From assembly GCA_017525905.1 (NCBI GenBank), contig JAFXSD010000076.1, positions 82,293 through 146,292 on the forward strand: 64,000 bases of DNA. Reading direction: 5' to 3'. This DNA is from Elusimicrobiota bacterium. GTDB lineage: Bacteria; Elusimicrobiota; Endomicrobiia; Endomicrobiales; Endomicrobiaceae. Position numbers and translations under genes: made by a program. The number at the start of each line of letters is the position of its first letter. Position 1 is the stretch's first letter. Below are positions 1 to 6,878 of the stretch, one piece after another. The notes under the pieces are model-generated. The model was given only the letters and a program-made list of their open reading frames with translations. It was not told where the DNA came from and made no database searches.

Positions 1-427
1 ATTTTTCTCTTACAAAAACCTCTTTTGTTTTTACATCGTCGTTCGGCTTATCTTCACATTTTTCGCAACAATATATACCATCTGTCTCTTTTTCCGTTGC
101 ATTATTTAAAATATCTTCCAAAAATAAAGCCTCAAGTAAAATCGAATAATTAATAGTGTCGCCTATTTTTTCATCAACCATACTTACACTCGGTAAAATA
201 CCGTGTTTTTCCCATTTTTCAATCATATCAACAACGCTTACCAAATGTTTATTTAGCATACCGAGTAAAGCATATTCTTTTGTGTTACACCTGAAAATTT
301 TTCTTGCTTGGCTAAAATTGTGCAACCTATCGCTTGTACTTGCATACTCTTCGGCTTTACGACCTAAAACTTTATTTATTTTTTCTATACGTTTTTTTAA
401 AATTTTTTCAAAATCTTCATTTGTCAT
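1..427 (-). CDS. Nmad1/DUF1599-like phage protein, 3' part cut by window edge
   Basis: The frame runs leftward from an ATG at 427-425 and stays open to base 1, so about 142 codons are visible and the C-terminus is missing. The pattern of an EYAS-type segment, RLHNF, then LLGMLNKH, a spacer and EKIGDTINY with LLEAL matches the small phage proteins called nucleotide-modification-associated domain 1 (DUF1599). Their exact role is not settled; they travel with phage DNA-metabolism genes, as here. The start overlaps the stop of the upstream gene as TAATG, so the two are probably translationally coupled. A Cys pair (CCEKC) near the visible end may bind metal. The family call rests on motif memory only. 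Confidence 0.6.
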   Translation of the reverse strand, partial: MTNEDFEKILKKRIEKINKVLGRKAEEYASTSDRLHNFSQARKIFRCNTKEYALLGMLNKHLVSVVDMIEKWEKHGILPSVSMVDEKIGDTINYSILLEALFLEDILNNATEKETDGIYCCEKCEDKPNDDVKTKEVFVREK

Positions 428-669
428 TACTTTGTCTCCTTAAATTCAAATCCTAACAACTTACAAATTTCTTTTAAATCTTCTTTTTTTTCTTTTTCAA
501 AATCACAAATTACGACAAACCTACCTTTTTCATACCTGTAAATTCCGCTCATATTGAAATAAATGTTTTTCTTAAATAAAAAAGAAGCATTTATTTTTTT
601 AATATAACACTCTCTATATCCGTTATCTTTTGCAACTTCTGCAACTTTTACAAACTTTTCAAAAGTCAT
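427..669 (-). CDS. Hypothetical small phage protein
   Basis: This 80-residue protein of unknown function is rich in Lys and aromatic residues, with a C-terminal acidic/basic helix (EKEKKEDLKEICKLL). It has no membrane segment or signal peptide and I recognise no domain. An AAGGAGA ribosome binding site lies about 12 bases before the ATG at 669. Its stop codon overlaps the start of the Nmad1-like gene, which places it in the same leftward operon. Real coding is supported by the operon overlap and the ribosome binding site. Confidence 0.6.
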   Translation of the reverse strand: MTFEKFVKVAEVAKDNGYRECYIKKINASFLFKKNIYFNMSGIYRYEKGRFVVICDFEKEKKEDLKEICKLLGFEFKETK

Positions 670-696
670 TATTTTTATATCTCCTTGCCTTTTGTC

Positions 697-717
697 ATTG
701 CGGACCTGCTCCGCAAT
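697..717. repeat. REP-like palindrome
   Basis: ATTGCGGA (697-704) and TCCGCAAT (710-717) form a perfect 8-bp stem with a CCTGC loop. It resembles the GC-rich palindromic intergenic repeats that occur in many copies in other bacterial genomes. Only one copy is visible here. Confidence 0.5.
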
Positions 718-760
718 CCATCAAAAATTTTTCCTCTTTTCCGCCGTTGTCGTTGCCGTT

Positions 761-794
761 TCCATCCCTCTATACCTCTATCCCTCCATCCCTC
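761..794. repeat. 8-bp-period minisatellite (TCYATMCC units)
   Basis: Four consecutive 8-base units, TCCATCCC, TCTATACC, TCTATCCC and TCCATCCC, are followed by a partial TC. The same period and core recur at 20,322-20,345, 20,395-20,428, 32,812-32,828 and 48,180-48,211. Confidence 0.7.
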
Positions 795-824
795 AGTCTT
801 TGTCTTTGTCGTTCCTGCCGTTTC

Positions 825-884
825 GGCTCCGCCTGAAAAAGTTTTAAAAAGAACGGAGCCATGCTGTTTTCAAGGAGACAGCAT
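825..884. repeat. Two tandem hairpins downstream of ssb
   Basis: GGCTCCG (825-831) pairs with CGGAGCC (854-860), and immediately afterwards ATGCTGT (861-867) pairs with ACAGCAT (878-884), which touches the ssb stop codon. There is no clear U tract, so this is either a processing or stability structure or part of the repeat-rich gap 670-884. Apart from this hairpin pair, the REP-like palindrome and the minisatellite I see no gene in that gap. Confidence 0.5.
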
Positions 885-1285
885 TAAAACGGCGGCGTAT
901 CATCATCTTCTACGGCTTTATTATCAGGTTGTTGCGTGTCAGACTGTGCAGTTGCCGTATCGGAATTTTTCTTTTCAACAATAACCTTTACAACTCTATT
1001 TGCCGAAACCTTAATATAAGTCCTTTTTTCTCCGTTATACTCTTCTGTATTTGTTTCAAGTTTTCCTGTAACTATAACCGGTTCACCTTTTTTTAATACC
1101 ATCGGTTTCCACACAACACAATTAAAAAAATAAGCTCTGTTTACCCACTCGCCCGTATTTTTATTTTTATAATCGTCATTACAAGCTATCGCAAAACTCG
1201 TCAACTCTTTACCTGAGTTAGTCATCCTTGCTACACTATCGGCAGTAACTCTGCCCGACAATGTTACACTGTTTAAATCAACCAT
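884..1285 (-). CDS. ssb: Single-stranded DNA-binding protein
   Basis: This 133-residue SSB binds and protects single-stranded DNA during replication and recombination. The N-terminal OB-fold spans about residues 3-105, opening with LNSVTLSGRV and including FAIACND and the FFNCVVWKP strand. A disordered linker rich in Asp, Thr and Gln follows, then an acidic tail DDDTPPF, the usual docking peptide for replication and repair partners. The ATG at 1285 follows an AGGAG site. Its place in the phage operon near dnaB and the initiator suggests an element-encoded SSB rather than the host housekeeping copy. The short linker and length are normal for phage SSBs. Confidence 0.93.
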   Translation of the reverse strand: MVDLNSVTLSGRVTADSVARMTNSGKELTSFAIACNDDYKNKNTGEWVNRAYFFNCVVWKPMVLKKGEPVIVTGKLETNTEEYNGEKRTYIKVSANRVVKVIVEKKNSDTATAQSDTQQPDNKAVEDDDTPPF

Positions 1286-1329
1286 TTTGTTTCTGTCTCC
1301 TTTTTTTAAAAACTTTTTCTATATTTTTC

Positions 1330-1404
1330 GCTTTCTGTAGGATTCGAACCTACACTCCCAAATACACCGGTTCTTTGGTGTTCTTCCGTCTAAACTAAGA
1401 AAGC
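1330..1404 (-). tRNA. tRNA-like gene with abnormal anticodon arm
   Basis: Read leftward, the 75 bases give a 7-bp acceptor stem (GCTTTCT with AGAAAGC), a 4-bp D stem (GTTT with GAAC) with GG in the loop, and a T arm GTAGG-TTCGAAT-CCTAC. The anticodon arm is odd. CCAAA pairs perfectly with TTTGG but encloses an 11-base loop, GAACCGGTGTA, instead of 7. An alternative stem ACACC with GGTGT leaves an 8-base loop without U33 and steals D-stem bases. No anticodon can be assigned with confidence. The discriminator would be G, and CCA is not encoded. It sits directly downstream of the 1406-1663 gene in the phage operon. Confidence 0.6.
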
Positions 1405-1405
1405 A

Positions 1406-1663
1406 TTATATCGGTAATAAATTGTTTTGTATAAAAGCATATAATCGGTTATAACTCCACCTGAATTTAGCGGCAATTTGTTTTGTCGTATACTGTTTAT
1501 ACAATTTCAAATACAAATCAATATATTTATCTTTCTTATGTTGTCTTTTATCCATACACCGCCTAAACGGTCTTTCTATTTTCTTTCTTAACTTTGCACA
1601 ATAAAAGTAAGTTCCCTTTTTACTGTCTTCTACAGTGGCAAAATTACAATCGATACAATTCAT
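1406..1663 (-). CDS. Hypothetical small phage protein with N-terminal Cys cluster
   Basis: This 85-residue protein begins MNCIDCNFAT and has further Cys at about residues 22 and 36, a spacing that could bind zinc. The C-terminal half is basic and ends in a putative helix-turn-helix (TKQIAAKFRWSYNRLYAFI), so DNA binding is plausible. An AAGGA site lies just before the ATG at 1663. It sits between two tRNA-like structures in the leftward phage operon. I do not recognise the family. Confidence 0.6.
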   Translation of the reverse strand: MNCIDCNFATVEDSKKGTYFYCAKLRKKIERPFRRCMDKRQHKKDKYIDLYLKLYKQYTTKQIAAKFRWSYNRLYAFIQNNLLPI

Positions 1664-1763
1664 TTACTTATCCTTTTAAGTTGCTTTGTAAGCCGAAAAA
1701 AAAGAAAAAAAATAATTTTTTCTCGTCGCAAATTTAAGTTGCTCGCAAGTTACTTTTTTGCAA

Positions 1764-1781
1764 ATTATCAATATTGATAAT
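1764..1781. promoter_or_regulatory. Palindrome identical to the origin-like repeats
   Basis: This 18-base perfect palindrome, ATTATCAATATTGATAAT, has the same 16-base core as the copies inside the initiator gene at 4.3-4.6 kb. Here it lies in non-coding sequence, so codon use does not explain it. It could bind the initiator or another element-encoded regulator. Confidence 0.55.
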
Positions 1782-1853
1782 CCGCCCGGCTTTAAAAAAT
1801 TTTTTCAAAATCTACCGCTTAATAAAAGGCTTTTAATTTCTTAAAAACTCAAG

Positions 1854-1871
1854 ATTATCAAAATTGATAAA
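1854..1871. promoter_or_regulatory. Variant palindrome of the origin-like repeat
   Basis: The core TTATCAAAATTGATAA (1855-1870) differs from the main repeat by one central base. It lies 90 bases from the copy at 1765, immediately downstream of the second tRNA-like gene as that gene is transcribed. It is probably a second binding site of the same protein. Confidence 0.5.
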
Positions 1872-1880
1872 ATTAAAATC

Positions 1881-2002
1881 GCCGTTGGTTTGTCTCGAAC
1901 AAACTTCTGCCATCCAAAATATTTTTTTCTATTTTCAGTCAGAGAAACAATCAAAAAGAAAAAGTATTTTCTTGCTGTTTTACCGTGTTAAACTACAACG
2001 GC
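1881..2002 (-). ncRNA. tRNA-like RNA with about 50 extra bases in the anticodon region
   Basis: Leftward reading gives a perfect 7-bp acceptor stem (GCCGTTG with CAACGGC), TA at positions 8-9, a 4-bp D stem (GTTT with AAAC) with GG in its loop, and a 5-bp T stem GTTTG-TTCGAGA-CAAAC. Between the D and T arms lie about 72 bases where a tRNA has about 23. This insert is A/T-rich and can form an AAAATA/TATTTT stem, but I find no normal anticodon arm. It could be an interrupted or decayed tRNA or a tRNA-like structured RNA. Together with the two palindromes it fills most of the gene-free stretch 1664-2008. Confidence 0.5.
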
Positions 2003-2008
2003 ATTAAT

Positions 2009-2317
2009 TTATATCAACGATAAAAAATCTCTTAAATTTTCCGCCTTTGCTTTCGTTATAAAAAATTTTATTCGCTTATACTCTGCGTTGTTTATCTCGC
2101 TTTTTATAAAAAATTCTCTGTAAGGCTGACATTTTATAAAGAGGCGAGGCTGTCGGGACCTACCGGCACCGTGTCCGGACATCAAACTTAATATTATGTT
2201 AAGTTCAAGCCCCAAAATCTTTATTTTATCGTCGAAAATCTTACCTTTTTTATGATTGTTTGCCTGCCTGATACGGCTTGTGCGATTGTTTGTTTTATCT
2301 GATCCGGATATAAACAT
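2009..2317 (-). CDS. Doubtful hypothetical ORF
   Basis: This open frame of 102 codons has no recognised domain. The middle part (SGHGAGRSRQPR) is coded by unusually GC-rich sequence for this window, while the C-terminal half looks like an ordinary Lys/Glu-rich phage protein. No ribosome binding site precedes the ATG at 2317; an internal ATG before SGHGAG is an alternative. The coding call rests on frame length and orientation within the operon only. Confidence 0.3.
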   Translation of the reverse strand: MFISGSDKTNNRTSRIRQANNHKKGKIFDDKIKILGLELNIILSLMSGHGAGRSRQPRLFIKCQPYREFFIKSEINNAEYKRIKFFITKAKAENLRDFLSLI

Positions 2318-2320
2318 TTA

Positions 2321-2349
2321 TTGACTTTTTAAAACTTATCATGTAAAAT
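2321..2349 (+). promoter_or_regulatory. Possible rightward promoter in the 2318-2498 gap
   Basis: TTGACT (2321-2326), a 17-base spacer and TAAAAT (2344-2349) match sigma-70 spacing. It would fire rightward, antisense to the operon. The rest of the 181-base gap shows no gene. Confidence 0.3.
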
Positions 2350-2498
2350 ACGTATATGCACGATAAATTTACTTTTTATCACACATTAAGGCAGTTTCAA
2401 ACTCACCACAAAGGTTTAAATTTTCCCCTTTAAAACAACCGTCGCAAAATACAGTCAAATACCGATAACTTATGTTATGTTAAGTTGCCAAAGACCGC

Positions 2499-3089
2499 CT
2501 AATTTATTAAATCTTGTTGATTTTTCAATATATTTTTAATTAAAACTTTTGTAACTTTTGAATTATCTTCAATTTTTTCGTTATTTTTTTCAAAATTAGC
2601 ACTCTCAAAACTTGTTGATTTTTCAATATATTTTTGATTTTGTCGTTTTCCGTCGGTTAGAAGATCTAAAATTTCGGATTTACTTGTCATTTTTACGGTC
2701 TCGGTTCGTTGTGTTACTCCACCGGATAGCAGTTGAATTTTATCCACGGCTATAGCCATCGCCATAGCCAATTGACTGAGCGAGGCTTTTTCTCTCTTCT
2801 TTTTAAGCCCCATTTCCGTCAATATATCCTTAGTTATATCTTGCAGGTTCTCGACGGTCTTTGTCGCCCAAGTTTTCGTTGTGGCAAGCACGGAATCACG
2901 AATTTCCTTTTTTACCTGTCCTATTCTCTCCCCAAAGAGCCTGCTTATCTTAGTTATCGTATCTGGTGATACTTTATACTTTTTTGCAATTTTGTCGTGC
3001 GAAACAAGCCCTATGCAAAGGTCAGAAACTATTGCATTAACTGTTGTTTCAGGAAGATTAATTTTTTCTAAATTTTCAGCATTTTCCAT
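2499..3089 (-). CDS. Phage protein resembling a terminase small subunit
   Basis: In this 196-residue protein the first 55 residues contain a helix-turn-helix-like segment (IVSDLCIGLVSHDKIAKKYK then VSPDTITKI). A helical middle follows (residues 60-110), then AMAIAVDKIQLLSGGVTQR, a segment I associate with small-terminase-like phage proteins that recognise packaging sites. The C-terminal 60 residues are Asn/Lys/Glu-rich and probably disordered. There is no clear ribosome binding site before the ATG at 3089. No large terminase is visible; it could lie beyond base 1. An alternative is another DNA-binding regulator. Confidence 0.45.
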   Translation of the reverse strand: MENAENLEKINLPETTVNAIVSDLCIGLVSHDKIAKKYKVSPDTITKISRLFGERIGQVKKEIRDSVLATTKTWATKTVENLQDITKDILTEMGLKKKREKASLSQLAMAMAIAVDKIQLLSGGVTQRTETVKMTSKSEILDLLTDGKRQNQKYIEKSTSFESANFEKNNEKIEDNSKVTKVLIKNILKNQQDLIN

Positions 3090-3182
3090 ATTGTTTTTTC
3101 TGCACGATAATTTAATATTTTTAACTTTTAAAATTTTAGTTTTATAGACGATAAAATTATTATACCGGTATCAAACACGGTA

Positions 3183-3527
3183 TTATTTAATTTCGCAAAG
3201 TAAAGCATATATCCGCCGTTCACTTACACCTATCAATTTATGTATTTTCCGTCGTCCATAACCAAGTTGAAAATGTAAAAAAATAATAAATCGCTCAATT
3301 TTAGTGTATCGTCCTAAAGCGGTTATCTTTGCTTTTTTTTCAAATTTCAAATAACTGTTATATTCCGTTGCTCTTAATTTGCTTTTATAATTAACGGATA
3401 TTTTCCGTTCTACATATTTCCGTCTAACAAACTTGTAAAACTTTTCATCCGGAATCAATTTTATCTTTGGAGCTTTACTTTTATATTTGTCGATATCAAA
3501 CAACAAATTTTGTCTTTTTCTCGTCAT
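3183..3527 (-). CDS. Hypothetical basic phage protein with C-terminal HTH
   Basis: This 114-residue protein is very rich in Lys and Arg. Its C-terminus has a helix-turn-helix pattern (FQLGYGRRKIHKLIGVSERR then IYALL), similar in style to the 1406-1663 product, so nucleic-acid binding is likely. The ATG at 3527 has no ribosome binding site and directly follows the U tract of a terminator-like hairpin (3532-3579), so its expression may depend on readthrough. I do not recognise the family. Confidence 0.5.
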   Translation of the reverse strand: MTRKRQNLLFDIDKYKSKAPKIKLIPDEKFYKFVRRKYVERKISVNYKSKLRATEYNSYLKFEKKAKITALGRYTKIERFIIFLHFQLGYGRRKIHKLIGVSERRIYALLCEIK

Positions 3528-3531
3528 AAAA

Positions 3532-3579
3532 TAAAAAAAGACGGCAATAAACAGAACTTAACTCTGCTTATTACCGTCT
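3532..3579 (-). terminator. Intrinsic terminator or attenuator
   Basis: A 17-bp stem with two mismatches (3539-3555 with 3563-3579) has a 7-base loop and, read leftward, is followed by seven U. It lies just before the ATG at 3527. Confidence 0.75.
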
Positions 3580-3607
3580 ATATTTGTTAAATTGTTATAA
3601 CTACAAA

Positions 3608-3661
3608 TAAAAAAAGCCAAGATAAAAAAATATCCTTCTCACTCTTTTTTTTATCCTCGCC
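3608..3661 (-). terminator. Second intrinsic terminator after the initiator gene
   Basis: GCCAAGATAAAAAAA (3616-3630) pairs imperfectly with the segment ending TTATCCTCGCC (to 3661). Leftward it is followed by a U-rich run (3615-3608). With the hairpin at 3532-3579 it makes a double terminator behind the replication genes. Confidence 0.6.
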
Positions 3662-3705
3662 TTTTCGAATTCTACAACATAAAAAACAAAATGTCAATAA
3701 AAATT

Positions 3706-4878
3706 TTATTTTTGCACGACAAATTTTAAAACTTGCACAAGTCTCGCAAGTTCTTGTTTCCAATTTTTTTTATACTCATCTATATGTTTAAGTGCTTCAA
3801 GTTGCCCGTATTTCTTTTTTAAGTCCGCCATCATTACATTAAAATTTACAGTCTTATATACTATATCTTGTGTTTTATTTTTTTTGATGTCTATATGTTG
3901 TGTTTGTTCTTTTTGCTTTTCTTGCTCTTTTCTCTTGTTTACAGCCGCAACACAAATTTGATTACAGGATGTTTCTAATACTTCTAAAGAAAATTTGTTA
4001 TATTGCCAAGCGGATTTATTCGTCGCAAGTTTAAAAAATTCTTTAATAATATAAGCTGCTTTAAGTTCTCCGTAAGTTGTAAATATTCTATTCATTATGC
4101 TCATATCTTTTTTGAAATTGCATTTAAATTGGTTATTAAATTCGGCTTGAAACAACATACACCAATAACCTAAAAGCCTTTTACTTGCATGACTTGAATT
4201 GATTAGTGATTTTTTGTTATTAATATCTTCGATATTAATTTTAATATTATTTATATATATATTATTATAAAAACTTTTTTTTGTAATTTCGTATTCATTT
4301 AAATTTTTATTGATTTTTAAATTGTTTTCTTGTTTATTATCAATATTGATAATTTGCTTATTTAATTGTAAATTATTATTGATTTTTAGGTCTTTTTTCG
4401 AATTTTCAACCGTGTTATCAATATTGATAATTTGTTCTTTTTTTTCTTCATTATTCAAATTGTTATCAATTTTGATAATTTTAACATCTTTTTTTTCTTG
4501 ATTATCGTCTATTTTTAAAGTATTTTTTTGATTTTTTTCTAAATTTCCAACCGCATTATCAATATTGATAATTTGTTGCCATTTTTTCGTATTTTTTACA
4601 ACCGTAAAATAGTTTTTTTTGCCTACTTTTTCTTTTATTATTATTCCCATATTCTGTAGGTTTTTTAAACCTCTTAAAACATTTGTAACGCCTAATCCGG
4701 TAAGTTCTACAAACTCAATATTTTCTATACAATTTTTATTCATACCATAGCCGTAAGTCTTAGCCAATATTACATATAGCACCTGATGTGTTTCTCCTGC
4801 GATCCTAAGCCCTGCTAACCTTTCCCATATTTCAACATCTATCAAGCCTTTTCTTTTATTTTCAAATAAATCATCCAT
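3706..4878 (-). CDS. Phage replication initiator (lambda O-like)
   Basis: This 390-residue protein is thought to bind the phage origin and load the helicase. Residues 1-100 resemble the O-type winged-helix domain: DVEIWERL, AKTYGYGMNK, then a helix-turn-helix with LTGLGVTNVLRGLKNLQNMG and a GKKNYF wing. Residues 103-205 are an Asn/Lys/Ile linker in which IINIDN occurs at 103, 151 and about 177 and IIKIDN at about 135, because the DNA there carries four palindromic repeats. The C-terminal half is helical and is the likely partner for DnaB. The ATG overlaps the end of dnaB by 8 bases. No Walker motif is present, so it is not a DnaC-type loader. Confidence 0.75.
   Translation of the reverse strand: MDDLFENKRKGLIDVEIWERLAGLRIAGETHQVLYVILAKTYGYGMNKNCIENIEFVELTGLGVTNVLRGLKNLQNMGIIIKEKVGKKNYFTVVKNTKKWQQIINIDNAVGNLEKNQKNTLKIDDNQEKKDVKIIKIDNNLNNEEKKEQIINIDNTVENSKKDLKINNNLQLNKQIINIDNKQENNLKINKNLNEYEITKKSFYNNIYINNIKINIEDINNKKSLINSSHASKRLLGYWCMLFQAEFNNQFKCNFKKDMSIMNRIFTTYGELKAAYIIKEFFKLATNKSAWQYNKFSLEVLETSCNQICVAAVNKRKEQEKQKEQTQHIDIKKNKTQDIVYKTVNFNVMMADLKKKYGQLEALKHIDEYKKNWKQELARLVQVLKFVVQK
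4337..4571. other. Putative replication origin inside the initiator gene
   Basis: Four copies of a 16-base palindrome lie at 4337-4352, 4415-4430, 4463-4478 and 4556-4571. Three read TTATCAATATTGATAA and one has a central AATTTT variant. The flanks are very A/T-rich. In lambdoid phages the origin iterons lie within gene O in the part coding the interdomain linker, which is exactly the arrangement here. This is inference from position and sequence. Confidence 0.6.
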
Positions 4879-6217
4879 ATTGCTCGTTCTCCTTATTAAA
4901 AAATTTAGTTTGGGTTGCTTCGAATATTAAATCTATATCGCCACATGCACCGTTACGGTTTTTTCCTATTCTTATCTTTGCATTTCGTTGCACTGTATCG
5001 TCGTTCGGTTTATAATACCCCTCTCTCCACACAAACAAAACAACATCTGCATCTTGTTCAATTGCCCCGGAATCTCTTAAATCGCTTAATACCGGAATAG
5101 AGTTTTTTACTCCCCTTTGCTCCGGAGCTCTCGAAAGTTGACTTAAAACAATAACCGGCACATCCAAATCTCTCGCTAAACTTTTTAATTGCCGTGAAAT
5201 ATCAGCTATTTGGTTATTCTTATCTTTAATACTACTGTCTCCCCTTAAAAGCTGTAAATAATCGATTACAATCAAATCTAAATGTTTTCCTTTAGTTTTT
5301 AATTTATTTGCACAATTTCTGCTTTTACTTCGAATATCAAACGCCGTAGAATCGGCACTGTCGTCAATCAAAATATTCATATTACCCAATGCTTGAGCTG
5401 CATTAGATAATTCAGCCCATTCGTTATCTGCAATATTTGCATATTTTAGTTTGCTTGCACTCATACCGCTTACGGATGATAACAGTCTTTGTATTAACAA
5501 CTTACGGCTCATTTCTAAACTAAACACTGCAACCGCTTTTCCTGCTGTAGCCACATTTTCAGCAATATTCAAAGCAAATGCTGTCTTTCCCATGGAGGGA
5601 CGTCCGGCAATAATTATCAATTCTCCGTTTTGGAATCCGCCAATCCTCTTATCCAAATCTACAAATCCGCTTGCAAGCCCCGGCACGGCGGACCTGTTAC
5701 TATGCAAATATTCAATATTTTGCACAGCAACAACAATATCTTTATAAATCTCCGTTAAACTGTTATCTTTAACATTCTCACTTGCAACGGCAAATAATTC
5801 TTGCTGCGCATTATCTAATATTTCTTTTGCGGTTTTGCTTTGCTCTGATACATCGTTAGCAATTTGCATTGCTGCTTTCAAAGTTGCTCTTAAAATGCTT
5901 TTTTCTCGCACAATATCAATATAACTTCTATATCCCGCCGTAGTTTGCAAACTATCCACTAACCGAGAAAGCCAATTGACACCGCCTTTCTCGGCATAAA
6001 TTTTATTGTTTTTCAATTCGTTATTTACAGTAACAATATCAACACTCTGTCCGTTCGTCCATAACTTTTTACATACATTAAATACATCTGCGTGTATTCC
6101 CATATAAAAATCATTTTCGCTTAATCGTGCACACACTTCGCCGATAATATCGGAATTTACAATCATGCAAGCTACTATAGCTCGCTCAGCATTCAAATCT
6201 TGAGGTTGTTCTTTCAT
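4871..6217 (-). CDS. dnaB: Replicative DNA helicase DnaB
   Basis: This 448-residue ring helicase unwinds DNA at the fork. The N-terminal domain (about 1-100; LNAERAIVACMI, ENDFYMGIHADVF) binds primase, followed by a linker. The RecA-like C-terminal domain has Walker A (AGRPSMGKTAFAL, about residue 205), Walker B (LIVIDYLQLL) and the SGAIEQDADVV motif near the end. Length is normal. The ATG at 6217 opens the replication pair dnaB-initiator, which overlap by 8 bases. This is probably the element's own copy, as in phages that pair an O-type protein with a DnaB. Confidence 0.93.
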   Translation of the reverse strand: MKEQPQDLNAERAIVACMIVNSDIIGEVCARLSENDFYMGIHADVFNVCKKLWTNGQSVDIVTVNNELKNNKIYAEKGGVNWLSRLVDSLQTTAGYRSYIDIVREKSILRATLKAAMQIANDVSEQSKTAKEILDNAQQELFAVASENVKDNSLTEIYKDIVVAVQNIEYLHSNRSAVPGLASGFVDLDKRIGGFQNGELIIIAGRPSMGKTAFALNIAENVATAGKAVAVFSLEMSRKLLIQRLLSSVSGMSASKLKYANIADNEWAELSNAAQALGNMNILIDDSADSTAFDIRSKSRNCANKLKTKGKHLDLIVIDYLQLLRGDSSIKDKNNQIADISRQLKSLARDLDVPVIVLSQLSRAPEQRGVKNSIPVLSDLRDSGAIEQDADVVLFVWREGYYKPNDDTVQRNAKIRIGKNRNGACGDIDLIFEATQTKFFNKENEQYG

Positions 6218-6226
6218 TTTGCACCC

Positions 6227-6424
6227 TTAAAATAATTTCATTTGTTTATTTTCTCTTTGTTGCAAATCTTCGTAATCTTTTAAAATCTCCTCGAAAATTG
6301 CAATTTGTCTATCCGCCTGAGTTTGCGTCATTCTTTTAGCTAAAACCAAATTAGGATATACTTTTTTTCTAAATCCCAACTCTCTTTTTATTGCCTGAAT
6401 TTTATCTCTTGTTGTTATCGACAT
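6227..6424 (-). CDS. Conserved small phage protein
   Basis: This 65-residue protein has the layout of a widespread uncharacterised phage family: an N-terminal helix (DKIQAIKRELGFRKKVYP), a loop with LAKRMTQTQADRQI, and a C-terminal helix ending in LF. It has no membrane or metal-binding feature. The start lies immediately after the TAA of the small membrane ORF upstream (TAAATG), and its stop is ten bases before dnaB, so all are co-translated. The function is unknown. Confidence 0.65.
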   Translation of the reverse strand: MSITTRDKIQAIKRELGFRKKVYPNLVLAKRMTQTQADRQIAIFEEILKDYEDLQQRENKQMKLF

Positions 6425-6595
6425 TTATTTTCTCCTAAATTTATTTATAATTTCTACAATTACAACGAAAATCAAATAAATTAAAGCTATAGGTAAAACA
6501 ATCGCAAATAATATTTGGAGTTTATCCATTGGCGACAATAATACTTCTGGTGTATTAAAAAACTTGCTTACAATACTTAAATAATAATCAATCAT
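6425..6595 (-). CDS. Small single-pass membrane protein
   Basis: This 56-residue frame is open from an ATG at 6595 to TAA at 6425. Residues 30-50 form one strong hydrophobic segment (FAIVLPIALIYLIFVVIVEI), followed by a basic end (NKFRRK), which predicts a cytoplasmic C-terminus. It overlaps the upstream gene by 8 bases and abuts the next start without a gap, the same packing as all genes in this operon. The function is unknown. Confidence 0.55.
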   Translation of the reverse strand: MIDYYLSIVSKFFNTPEVLLSPMDKLQILFAIVLPIALIYLIFVVIVEIINKFRRK

Positions 6596-6878
6596 TCAAT
6601 TGTCTCCTTTGTAAAAATTTAACAAACAAATCTTTTTTCTTCTTTAATCGTTCTTTAAGTTCTCTTATTTCTCGTTTCATTTTTTCAATTTCATTTTCCG
6701 GATCCGTTACACTCCAAACATGTTCATTTCTTTCTCCCATATAAACAGCTATCATTTCGGCACACTCAAATTTATCTATTGCCCTAAAATCAAGTATTGT
6801 TTGTCTGCAAACATCTCTAAATTGCTCTTCGTCTTTTTCGTAATGATATTTAATCAATCTAAGTATTGTATTAATCAT
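6588..6878 (-). CDS. Hypothetical phage protein with C-terminal coiled coil
   Basis: In this 96-residue protein, residues 1-60 are mixed helical (EEQFRDVCRQTILDFRAIDK). Residues 62-90 are a charged coiled coil (ENEIEKMKREIRELKERL), suggesting oligomerisation. No catalytic motif is recognised. It overlaps its upstream neighbour by 4 bases (ATGA) and the downstream membrane ORF by 8, so it is part of the translationally coupled early operon. Confidence 0.6.
   Translation of the reverse strand: MINTILRLIKYHYEKDEEQFRDVCRQTILDFRAIDKFECAEMIAVYMGERNEHVWSVTDPENEIEKMKREIRELKERLKKKKDLFVKFLQRRQLND

Noticed and set aside
1351..1385. Alternative anticodon stem ACACC/GGTGT in the first tRNA-like gene
   Set aside because: It uses D-stem bases and leaves an 8-base loop without U33; CCAAA/TTTGG keeps all other arms intact.
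4310..4501. Rightward ORF opposite the initiator linker
   Set aside because: It is the antisense reading of the repeated A/T-rich linker, low-complexity Phe/Leu/Ile without a ribosome binding site.
4337..4571. CRISPR-like array from the regularly repeated 16-mers
   Set aside because: Spacings are uneven (78, 48, 93), the repeats are palindromic and coding, and no cas genes are present.
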